Assembly: GCF_905171765.1 (NCBI RefSeq)
Contig: NC_053389.1
Span: 743,629,146 to 743,693,145, forward strand
Origin: Bufo bufo
Taxonomy: Eukaryota > Chordata > Amphibia > Anura > Bufonidae
Direction of reading: 5' to 3'
DNA: 64,000 nt
In this document: piece by piece, positions 1 through 9,156 of the stretch
How the letters are laid out: each line of letters begins with the position of its first letter
Numbering within the stretch: the stretch's first letter is position 1
Notes under the pieces: model-generated
The model's input: only the letters and a program-made list of their open reading frames with translations
Database searches by the model: none
What the model was told of the DNA's origin: nothing
Made by a program: the position numbers and the translations under genes

Positions 1-366
1 CATCCTCACTGTATAGTGGTGCTGAGCCCACAGCATTCAATCCTTCTCTGGCTGAGGGAACAGAAAAGGACAGAGGTAGGCTGAGGACAGGTGAGGGCAC
101 AGGGCCTGCTCCCGGGCCATGCCAACTAAGGGTTGTGTCTGACAAACCCACTGACTCTTGGCTGGGTGTGTCCGATGTCACTTGCAACGAAGTCGAAGGT
201 CGAGTCAACCATTCAAGAACCTCAGGCCTTTCGAAGTGACTCCTGCTGCCACGGCCCCTTACTCTGCTGCAACCTCTGCCTGCGCCAGAAACATGAAGGG
301 CCTCTGCCACTCCCCTGTACAGGGCCGGGCACTTCTCTGTCTGACATACTGTTAGATCAAATAATC
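1..366. other. Unassigned sequence left of the tandem array
   Basis: No recognisable gene, RNA or repeat terminus. Moderately GC-rich compared with the AT-rich array that follows. The short reading frames here resemble no family I know. It may be the non-repeated flank of the element carrying the 74-bp array. Confidence 0.3.
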
Positions 367-1110
367 AAATGTTAGATCAAATATTTTTTAATTCGCCACT
401 AATTCACGGCAAACAGGGCTTTAGAATATATCACTGCACCGCTGACCGGCAATTAGGCCCTAATTATTTTCTACTTTTACACAACACAAATGGCTTTTCA
501 ACAGATAAGTGCAACGATGAACAGCGAATATATTTTTATTTTGCCACTAATACACGATAAACTGGGCTTTAGAACAGATAACTGCACCGCTGAGCGGCAA
601 ATATATTTTTTATTTTTCCTCTAATACAGGCCACAAAAGGCTTTACAACAGATAACTGCACCGCTGAGCGGCAAATATATTTTTTCTTTTTCCACTAATA
701 CACGGAAAGAAGGGCTTTAGAACAGATAACTGCATGGCTGAGCGGCAAATATATTTTTTCTTTTTCCACTAATTCAGGCCACAAAATGCTTTACAACTGA
801 TAATTGCACTGCTGAGCGGCAAAGATATTTTTCCTTTTTCCACTAATACACGCGAAAAAGGGCTTTAAAACAGATAACTGCACCACTGAGCGGCAAATAT
901 ATTTTTTCTTTTTCCACTAATACATGGAAAAAATGGCTTTAGAACAGATAACTGCACCGCTGAACGGTAAATATATTGTTTCTTTTTCCACTAATACACG
1001 CAAAAAAAGGGCTGTTATTTTCGCACTTCACCACACAACGGCTAATAAGCCCTTTTTTCCAACTAATACAAGCCAAAAAATGCTTTAGAACATATAACTG
1101 GATCGCACAA
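367..1110. repeat. 74-bp tandem repeat array, about ten copies
   Basis: The motif GCTGAGCGGCAAATATATTT recurs at about 441, 515, 589, 663, 737, 811, 885 and 959, always 74 bp apart. Each unit also has a T-rich tract, 'CCACTAATACACG' and 'GGGCTTTAGAACAGATAACT'. Copies are diverged, with scattered substitutions, so the array is not freshly amplified. It probably belongs inside a longer non-autonomous element whose end is near 1740. Confidence 0.9.
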
Positions 1111-1740
1111 GGGCAAATAAAACGTAGAAATATTTCCATAATAACCCCTGTTAATGCCTGTATCAAACAGCACTTGCACCCTAATAAGAACGGTTTGAAA
1201 GGATTACAGAGCTGTATAATGGCAATTTGGATCACCAGTCAGTGCAGCAAGGTGTAATAGGATTGTTCCTATTACCCAGGCTGTAACCTCCCCTACTGAA
1301 CCCTGTTCAACAGAAACGCTGTGGAATGATTCCTCCCTATCCTTTCCCTACACCTTGAATAATCTTTCTCTGCCCTTGGAAAAAAAAAATCTTTTTATGG
1401 CACAATGACGTTTTTTCTATTTCTGTCCCTAGCGCCTGCAGACGTCTCTCACTGCACTAAGCACACTGGTTAATGGCAGAATCTAAGATAGCTGACGCTA
1501 TTTATAGGGCTGTGACATCACAGGGCTGGTTGGATGCTGATTGGCTGCATGCATGGCATTGTGGGTGATCCCGACTTCCCAGAGTTCCTTGCCCCATGTC
1601 CTCACATGTGCAGCAGCCATTTTAGAAAAAATTAGATTTTTTACCACGAAGCGTGAAGAAATTCGGCTTCGGTGCGAATCAAATTTTTCCTGAAATTTGG
1701 ATTGAATTCCACTTCGTCAGCTTCGATTTGCTCATCTCTA
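1111..1740 (-). repeat. Repeat ending in TAGAGATGAGC (minus strand)
   Basis: Read on the minus strand, this block starts at 1740 with TAGAGATGAGC and an AT-rich stretch. It then runs through a segment containing a 'tgacatcaca' site and 'atttatag' and joins the 74-bp array. A second repeat at 36652 begins with nearly the same terminus on the plus strand. No reading frame is recognisable. The class is unknown. Confidence 0.4.
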
Positions 1741-1911
1741 GTTGCAAACATCTACAGTAACAAGGGACCCCTAATGTTCTGAGCAGTGGCATAACTACCA
1801 TAGCTGCAGACCATGCGACTGCTTAGGGGCCCAGGGTAAGAGGTGGCCCAGTTGGGATCATCCCCTCTTCTACTAACGGTGAAAACCTGGTCAGGACTCT
1901 ACCCTCTAGAG
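1741..1911. other. Unassigned spacer
   Basis: Short spacer between the TAGAGATGAGC repeat and a hAT-like terminus. Its last eight bases, ctctagag (1904-1911), could be one copy of a hAT target duplication, but I do not find the partner copy. Confidence 0.25.
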
Positions 1912-2213
1912 CAGGGGTGGCCAACCTTACAGACACAAAGAGCCCCAAAAAAAACTGTATGACTGCCAGGAGCTACAAGCTATACATTTACACAAATATA
2001 TTTGTTATTTTTTTCTGTATGACGATTTTTTGCTTTTTTTTATTCTATTTTTTATGTGCTTTTTCATCTCCTTGCTCTACTTTCCATTTTTTTTTTGTTT
2101 CCTTGTTTGTGTATGGGCATTTGTGTATGGGCATTGTCCTCTGCACTCATTATACTCTTTTATTATTGGTCTACAGTGGCAACACTGACTGCAGCTTTCA
2201 ATAAACTGAATTT
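1912..2213 (+). mobile_element. Possible left end of a hAT element
   Basis: The sequence starts CAGGGGTGGCCAACC, which matches the general hAT terminal form CAGGG(G)TG..CAAC. The other terminus was not found, so the copy is truncated or interrupted by the better-defined hAT element at 2222. Low confidence because only one end is visible. Confidence 0.3.
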
Positions 2214-2221
2214 CCTTCATT

Positions 2222-3172
2222 CAGGGCCGGTTCTAGGTGAAATGGGGCCCTGGAGTGAAAAACAATAAGGGCCCCCCTCCCCACATGACACTTGCTGACT
2301 TTAACGTCCCGTATTGTAAACAAATGCAAGTGGCAAAGCAACATGTACAAGTAAAAATTTCTTTTATATTTTTTGGCCCTCCAGTCCAAACAGAACCAGG
2401 GCGGGCTAGTACACTTTCACTGGGATGGGTGAGATGGTGCCTGGGATGGATCCGATCCAGTTTAATCAACCAACCTACTAGTAACTGTCCCCCTCTCCTC
2501 CCAAATGCACATTTCTCCAGTCCAACTGTCCAAACAGAACCAGGGCCGCAGGGCGGGCTAGTACACTAGGACGGGTGAGATGGTGCCTGGGACTAAGTGA
2601 GTGGGAATGGATGGATCCGATCCAGTTTAATTAACAATAACCAACCTACCTACCAGTAACTGGTCTGTTCTGTACTTTGGAAATTTGAAGTGGATGTGGA
2701 ACTTGACTGGCTGCTGCCTGTCTTCTGTGGGCGGTGGGTGGCGGGCCTTCCCTGGCAGAGTCAGACTGTGGGCTGTGACTGGCTGCCAATGGCGCTTGCT
2801 CCTTCTTCAAGTTCTCTGCTTTGGGGGGCGGAGCCTGTGGTAACGTCAGACAGTCTGACGCGAGACGTGCCTGCCTGTGCCGTGCGTGCCGCTCCAACCA
2901 CTGCTCTCGAGTCTTTTAAAGAGACAGGCAGCGCAGGCAGAGGGGGGCCCCTCCAGTTTAATTACATTACTCCAGACCGGACCGCCCGCCGCCCGGGACT
3001 CCTGCGGGGTTATTATTAGCACTGCAGCGCCGCCACACTGTCCTGTCCCACACAGAAAGAAATAGAATTATAGAATAGCAGTTAGTTGCGGCCGGCCGGC
3101 GCTAGGGGCCCCTAAGGAGTCGGAGGCCCGGGGGCAATTGCCCCCCTTGCCTCTATGGAAGCGCCGGCCCTG
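2222..3172 (+). mobile_element. Non-autonomous hAT element, 951 bp, with 8-bp target duplication
   Basis: Terminal inverted repeats CAGGGCCGG (2222) and CCGGCCCTG (ending 3172) are flanked on both sides by ccttcatt (2214-2221 and 3173-3180). An 8-bp duplication with CAGGG ends is the hAT signature. There is no transposase. The interior contains a direct duplication: segments at about 2395-2490 and 2535-2665 share 'GGGCGGGCTAGTACAC', 'GGTGAGATGGTGCCTGGGA' and 'GGATCCGATCCAGTTTAAT'. The right half is strongly GC-rich. Confidence 0.87.
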
Positions 3173-3180
3173 CCTTCATT

Positions 3181-3784
3181 TATTTCTAAGGTCTCCATTA
3201 GAGTGGCCAATACAAGCACTGATTGAAAATGAACCGCCCGGTCATTGGAAGATCACTGAGCTGTATTTATATGCAGCAATCATATCCTCTGTATGAGGAT
3301 GAATGATCGCTACTGTAATCGTTCGTCCCCATACAGGTTCATACTTTTGTTGCATAGGGCCATGTGCTGCCAACAAAATGATTTTTGGTCCCACCTAAAG
3401 GTTTCGTTCACTTGGGTGACTGTTGGCACATTTTCATAGGGCAAGTATCAGAAACGAGCGTTCATAGGAATGTTCTTTCCCGATGACTAGACCTATCAAT
3501 GGCCCAACTGAAAGGGCCTTAGAAGCTGCCATACACATTAGTGTATTGTTAGCTGAACCCGCCATATAAAGCTGGATGTTTTACAGCCTAAATTAACTCT
3601 AATGTGATTGTAGTACAGTCTGTTTTCTCCAATTTCTTCCTGTAAGTGAGTTTTAGCCACTTGTCTGGATAGCTGGTTCAAAAATAGCTTCTCCTTCTCC
3701 CAGAGGTGCAGCCAGGACAGAACATGTTGCTCCAGCTATCGGTGAGTCTAGGATGTACTAGAGACAAACACCTAATTAAACATG
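3181..3784. other. Unassigned sequence between hAT element and (TATC)n
   Basis: About 600 bp without a gene or repeat terminus I can recognise. The segment 3785-3821, just before the microsatellite, recurs in similar form at 5970-6003 before the second (TATC)n tract. That edge is therefore part of a repeat family, not unique DNA. Confidence 0.3.
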
Positions 3785-3816
3785 GAACAACCATAATGCT
3801 AAATGCATCATGAGGG

Positions 3817-3821
<5 letters not shown>

Positions 3822-3863
<42 letters not shown>
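3822..3863. repeat. (TATC)n microsatellite
   Basis: Roughly ten uninterrupted tetranucleotide units. On its right it joins a Penelope-type 3' end read on the minus strand, so on that strand it is a (GATA)n tail. Confidence 0.95.
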
Positions 3864-4016
3864 AAATGCAAAAAATGAAAAAGTCATCAAATCACTTTAT
3901 TCACTCATTCTGCAACATTTCAGCTCAACACAATGAGGCTTTTCTCAAGCTTCTTCCCCGGGGAGCGGATGCTGCTTGTATGTCTTTTCCATGCCACAAA
4001 CTTTAAGTATGTGCTG
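3864..4016 (-). mobile_element. Penelope-type 3' end fragment with hammerhead-like fold
   Basis: On the minus strand 3950-3912 reads CTTGAGAAA, then AGCCTCA...TGAGCT (a hairpin with one bulged base), then GAAAT. This is the same layout as the motif in PLE1. It is followed by GAATAAAG, also found downstream of the motif in PLE1, and then a (GATA)n tract. No coding part remains. Assignment rests on this layout only. Confidence 0.45.
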
Positions 4017-4099
4017 CTGGTGGCGCTCTCTATATGATTACAGTACTGGGTCTGGGATGGGAGAAAAGCTGTAATGTATCTTTCTCATATCTACACCAT

Positions 4100-4650
4100 A
4101 TGGAGAAAAGTATTGGGGCACAGCTCTTAATGATTGCATTCAGTTGTTTCATTCAATCCTATTGCTGCAGGTGTATAAAATCCAGCCCCTAGCCCTGCAG
4201 TCTGCCTTTACAGACATTTGTGATAGAATGTCTCGCTATAAAGAGCTTACTGAATTTCAGCATGGTAGTGTAATAGGATGCCACCACTGCAACAATTTAG
4301 TTTGTGAGATTTCTTCCATCAGCTGATAGTGGTATTATTGCAAAGGGGAAGTGTTCAGGAACCACAGCAACTCAGAAACGAAGTGTCGACCAAGTTACAG
4401 AGCAGGGTCACCGAGTGCTGAGGTTTGGTGAATGCTGGGAGAACATAATGTAATATTTGGTGGAGGAGAGATAATGCTATGGTGTTGTTTTTCAGGGGTT
4501 GGCCTAGGCACCTTAGTTCCTGGGAACAGTTTGGGGAAGGCCCTTTTAAGTTCCATCATGACTATGCCCCAGTGCAAAAAGCAAGGTCCATAGCCTGGAC
4601 CTCAACCCCATCAAACACTTTTGGGATGAATTAGAATGGAGATTGTGAGT
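4100..4650 (+). pseudogene. Tc1-like transposase relic
   Basis: Conceptual translation of 4229-4325 resembles the N-terminal helix-turn-helix of vertebrate Tc1-like transposases: MSRYKELTEFQHGSVIG followed by a CxxCNN stretch. Downstream pieces resemble 'FGGGG..LWCCFSGVGLG', 'LDLNPI' and 'FWDELEWRL', the conserved end of the DDE domain. The middle, including most of the catalytic core, is deleted and the frame is broken several times. The DNA-binding end and the C-terminal end are joined with about half the gene missing. No function is possible. Confidence 0.7.
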
Positions 4651-5775
4651 AAGGAGATTGTTTCAAACAGCAGAGGCCCGTGGCTAATGACTGCGAGCAG
4701 CAATAATGCCGATCGCGGTCATTAAAGCCTTTAGATGCCTCTGCGGCAAATGAGGATGCCGGTAATTGATTTAAATACACTGGGTATCTCTGAAGACAAC
4801 CAGGGTATTGAAGCTGCAATTCTTGTTTTAGCCGGCAGGTAGCAGGCCAACATAAGAAATTAGCAATTCTGTACCAATATAGATATATCATAAATATATT
4901 GGTACAGAATAAAAAATAAATAAAGTGTTTTGTAGCCTCAAACTTGAGCTACAAAACCATAAAAAAGTAAAAAAAACGTAAAAAATATATTACATTTTTT
5001 TTTTAAATGTAAAAGTTTAAATCACCCCCCTTTCTGTAGAATTAAAAAATAAATACATAAATAACAAAAAATATAAACAGCAAGAGCATCACCTTGTCCA
5101 AAAACTCCCGTACTATTAAAATCTAAAAATATTTTTCCAATACGGCGAATGGCGCAACGGAAATTTTTTTAAAAATGGCCGATTTGCAATTTTTTCATCG
5201 CTTCTCTTACCCAAGAAAATGTAATAAAATGTGATAAGAAAAATCGCACAGACTCCAAAATGGCATTAATTAAAACTACAGATCCGCATGCAAAAATGAG
5301 GCCCCACACAGATCAGTTGATAGAACTATAAAAAAAAGTTATGGGGGTCAGAATATGGTGATGTCATTTTTTTTTTCAAAGTTTACATTTATTTTTACAC
5401 CATTTAGGCATAAAAAACCTATACATATGTGGTATTATTGAAATCATACTGATCTATATAATGAAGGGCATGAGTCAGTTTTTCTGCAAAGGTAACGGTG
5501 TATGGACAAAACCCGTAAAACGGTTGAGGAATTGCGTTCTTTTTCAATTCCACCCCATTTGGAATTTGTTTTCCGCTTGCCACTACATTATATGCCATGT
5601 TAAATAGTGGTATTAGAAAGTACAACTTGTCCCGCAAAAAATAAACCCTCATACGGCTTTGTGAGGGGAAAAATTAAAAAGTTATGGCTCAAGGAATATA
5701 GAGGGAAAAAATGAAAACTAAAAAACAAAAAACAAAAAAAAAAACAAAACAAAAAAAACTCCGGTATCCTAAGGG
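4651..5775. repeat. Non-autonomous repeat ending at a TTAA
   Basis: AT-rich block with a clean hairpin at 4866-4910 (ATTCTGTACCAATAT mirrored by ATATTGGTACAGAAT), long A tracts, and a right end reading 'ATCCTAAGGG' next to TTAA (5776-5779). This looks like the non-coding part of a TTAA-specific DNA transposon. The left boundary is uncertain. No transposase remnant seen. Confidence 0.4.
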
Positions 5776-5779
5776 TTAA

Positions 5780-5969
5780 AATGGCCCTGGGGGAGAAAAA
5801 CCTAAAAGTGGCCCCATGTTGCAGGCAGGTCCAAACTGATAAAAGGCAGGGCCAATATAAGTAGGCGGGACCAGTAATACTATGCAGCACAAAATACTGC
5901 CCCCGAAGAACCAAATACACATCCTGAGGAGGGCAATACAGTAAAATACAGGGGGGCAAAAGCCTAATT
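5780..5969. other. Unassigned spacer
   Basis: Short GC-mixed segment between the TTAA end and the 5970-6003 segment that precedes the microsatellite. Nothing recognisable. Confidence 0.25.
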
Positions 5970-6001
5970 AACAACCATGATGTTAAAAGCATCATTAAGG
6001 G

Positions 6002-6003
<2 letters not shown>

Positions 6004-6051
<48 letters not shown>

Positions 6052-6073
6052 CATTATCTATATATCTATCTGA

Positions 6074-6110
<37 letters not shown>

Positions 6111-6158
6111 CATACCTATCTATCTATATATCTATCTAATATCTATCTATCTATCTAA

Positions 6159-6212
<54 letters not shown>

Positions 6213-6273
6213 ATATCTATCTATCTAATATCTATCTATCTATCTAATATCTATCTATCTATCTATCTAATAC

Positions 6274-6327
<54 letters not shown>

Positions 6328-6352
6328 CATATCTATCTATCTATCTATCTAT

Positions 6353-6400
<48 letters not shown>

Positions 6401-6524
6401 CTCGAATATCTATCTATCTATTTATCTCATATCTATCTATCTATATCTATCTAATATCTATCTATCTCATTAACTATCTATCTATCTATCTATCTATTTA
6501 TCTCATATCTATCTATCTATCTCA

Positions 6525-6557
<33 letters not shown>

Positions 6558-6586
6558 CTCGAATATCTATCTATCTATTTATCTCA

Positions 6587-6637
<51 letters not shown>

Positions 6638-6755
6638 TTATCTCATATCTATCTATCCATATATCTATCTAATATCTATCTATCTCATTAACTATCTATC
6701 TATCTATCTATTTATCTCATATCTATCTATCTCATATCTATCTATCTTTCTATCC
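6004..6755. repeat. Long imperfect (TATC)n tract
   Basis: About 750 bp of TATC units with interspersed variants (CTCATATC, CTAATATC, CTCGAATATC, TTTATC). Blocks of variants recur (for example around 6400-6480, 6560-6600 and 6640-6720), which shows segmental duplication within the tract. The left flank 5970-6003 resembles the left flank of the tract at 3822. Confidence 0.95.
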
Positions 6756-6932
6756 AAAAAACAGAATTCCACGTTACATCCCAAAAAAACGTGAGTTTAA
6801 TTCACCAAAGATACAGCAACGTTTCAATCTGCTGAATGTGATCTTTTTCCATTGAGCGGATTGAAACGCTGCTGTATCTTTGGTGAATTAAAATCACATT
6901 TTTTTGGATGTGCCGTGGAATTCTGTTTTTTA
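6756..6932. mobile_element. Head-to-head pair of Penelope-type 3' ends (palindrome)
   Basis: Arms 6760-6835 and about 6858-6932 are inverted copies with a few substitutions. Each reads outward as GATTGAAACG(T/C)TGCTGTATC then TTTGGTGAATTAAA. 'GAAACG.TGC' followed by an AATTAAA-like stretch resembles the distal part of the hammerhead-like motif and tail seen elsewhere here. The left arm runs straight into the (TATC)n tract; the right arm is followed within 90 bp by another. Confidence 0.45.
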
Positions 6933-7014
6933 TGTAAGTAAGGTGGGTGGATCGCCCTCACAGCCGCTGGCTCCCAGCCACATTTTTTCCTCTCTGCTGT
7001 GCTGCCCTTGTTTT

Positions 7015-7015
7015 G

Positions 7016-7061
<46 letters not shown>
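7015..7061. repeat. (TATC)n microsatellite
   Basis: About eleven clean units, ending CTAGTGATGAAGC. Confidence 0.95.
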
Positions 7062-8155
7062 GTGATGAAGCTTGAATGTCTTTTACCAAAGATTTTGTTT
7101 TGTGCCCCTCCCCCACAACAAAGTAATACATAGAAATCCCTGTATGCTAACTTGCATACAGGGATTTGTAGTGGAGTGACCTATCTACCAGGCTTGCATC
7201 TAGAATTGCATTATCCTAAGAGTACTGTACATATGTGCTGGATTATGTGGATTTCAGCTGGGGCAGAGGCCGATGAATTTCCATAATGTTTCCTCCCTCA
7301 TTTGTTGTTTGTGTGTAGGAACTGTGCACATGGAGCAATTTTACCAAAAGCATTGTTTCCTGGACAATCTGATGTGCCCCCATATTGACAAAAATGATGA
7401 ACTGAACAGTATGTGAAATCTGCTGTCCATCTCTCCTATGTACGTTGTACATACAGTATATATAGGGCAGACATGTAGAGAGCAGCAACATGGCTACATC
7501 GTCATGAGGACCACTATGTCTAGTTTCACTGATACATCCCTCAGTCCCTTGTTACTGCTAACCAGGTAAATTTGTCATTCAGAAGAACAGGAAACCTGGT
7601 TGACAACCCCTGTGAATGCTCTTATGGAGGCCATTTAGGTTGTCCCCCAGTTTTCTAAGAAACGGCCATGGTAAGGAGTCAGATTCCTCATGTTTTAAGA
7701 AATTTCTAGATGATGTCATGTTCAGTTCTGAACTCCACCCAAGTATTATTATTAGTATCTGTGCCAAGACCTTTAATCTCTATTTAGACAACGTTACTTC
7801 TGTGGTTTCCTGAAATCCATTATGACTCGAGGCTTCAATTAAAGTGCAAGAACTAGATGCCCTGTATGCATGAGGATATATTTGATATTCCAGGAGACAG
7901 TAACGCGAAGCATGGTATTGTTTCCAGTGGATTATATGAGCTTTCGTGTAATCCTCTGAATATCTGAGGCAGGATCAATAGCCAGATGTGATATGAGTGC
8001 TCTGGACTCTTTCCTCTCATCAGTCTGCTTTATACACTTCTACACGGCACCCTCGAGACGAGAAATGCAGCTTCAGTCGCATCAGGGCTGGAAAATAAAG
8101 AGGGTATTTCAAGCATATGCCCAGGGCCCTCACAAACTTTGGGACCTAGAGGGAT
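7062..8155. other. Unassigned pre-insertion locus of PLE1
   Basis: No gene recognised. It contains one short perfect hairpin at about 7135-7170 (AAATCCCTGTATGC mirrored by GCATACAGGGATTT). The small reading frames at 7243-7491 and 7579-7813 resemble nothing I know. Together with 17071 onward, this is the empty-site locus into which PLE1 inserted. Confidence 0.35.
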
Positions 8156-8171
8156 TCAGTCACCATTCATG
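8156..8171. repeat. Target site duplication, left copy, of PLE1 compound element
   Basis: tcagtcaccattcatg, repeated exactly at 17055-17070. Together the two copies bracket the whole tandem-plus-inverted structure. The last base may be ambiguous with the element end. Confidence 0.9.
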
Positions 8172-9156
8172 CAAGAAGTAGTGTAGAGGCAGCACTATAC
8201 GGTATCCAGATAATGCGTCTATATCAATGCAACAGCCTAGCCGTAGGCCCTTGATCCATCAGGCCATGAGATACACATATAGAAAAGAAGATGGCTTCGG
8301 CAGCATTCCGCAATATCAAAACGATCCTTTATTCGTACCTCCAGACACAATTGGCAACGTTTCGACTGTACACCAGTCTTTGTCAAGCCTAATGACATAC
8401 ATTCTGGTAGGCATATATATACCCCCCACATAAAAGACACACCCCGTTACATCATCAGTACAAATCACTGCATAATAGTATACACATGTTGATATTACAA
8501 CTCACAGTTAATGATATGTCCACCCCGCTCGTGTTGTTCACCTCGGCGTTCCAATATCTGTAATGCGCAGCCGCATCTCAATGTATTTGCATATCGGAAG
8601 TGTCATACGTTGCCATGACTCCCGGCGGCGCACGTGTCTCCAGCCAATGTGCTGCAGGACGCACTCACTGACGTCACAGCTTGTGCGTCCACCCCATGAC
8701 CCACACTCAAGTGCGCACAACAGTGCGTCAATAGCGTTAGTCACATGGGGTACGCAGCCAATGAAGACCCGGCGCGAACATCGGCGCCATGGCAACGATG
8801 ACGCCACGGTCACCACTACTTATTACATGTGTGATCTGTATCTAAAGTGGCCGGGTCTATATATTACAGAACCTCCGCTCACAACGATAATCACATGACT
8901 ATAGAGGGAAATTAATCCTGACCCCACATATACACGCACATAACAGCTAATGGAAAAATACATAACCTCATAAGTGTGGTGCACAATAACCACACATAAC
9001 CATCATCTGGATGGTGTATCCCATATATACATCACATATGGACCATCAACATGGTCCTTTGACATATAGACTAAAGACTGTTGCACCAGGGATGTGCCAC
9101 ATATATATTTAAAAACATGATGTCACTATACTGAGAGGACAAAACAGTGACAATCA
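8172..9156 (-). other. PLE1 unit A 3' untranslated region / pseudo-LTR
   Basis: About 985 bp after the ORF2 stop. In the direction of transcription it holds a GC-rich stretch with a TGACGTCA (8669-8676) and a CACGTG, then the hammerhead-like motif, then GAATAAAGGATCG, and the 3' end at the target duplication. The same region in unit B (12333-13317) lies directly upstream of unit A's ORF1, where a pseudo-LTR promoter would be expected. Confidence 0.75.
8330..8402 (-). ncRNA. Hammerhead-like motif, PLE1 unit A
   Basis: On the minus strand: CTTGACAAA, a perfect 5-bp hairpin GACTG-GTGTA-CAGTC, then GAAACG, and a TGTC about 12 bases on. The layout copies the hammerhead core (CUGANGA, stem II, GAAA, stem III, UH), but C3 is U, G8 is A and there is one extra A before stem II. 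Stem I is not convincing. Probably a decayed or derived hammerhead; activity is doubtful. Confidence 0.45.

Noticed and set aside
133..375. 80-residue open frame at the left edge
   Set aside because: No similarity to a known family, no start context or neighbouring exon, and an overlapping frame of similar length.
5977..6213. 78-residue open frame in (TATC)n
   Set aside because: Pure microsatellite translation (Ser-Ile-Tyr-Leu repeats).
7135..7170. Hairpin as a terminator or structured RNA gene
   Set aside because: A single perfect hairpin of about 14 bp without a T tract, promoter or repeat copies in this window; no support for a function.
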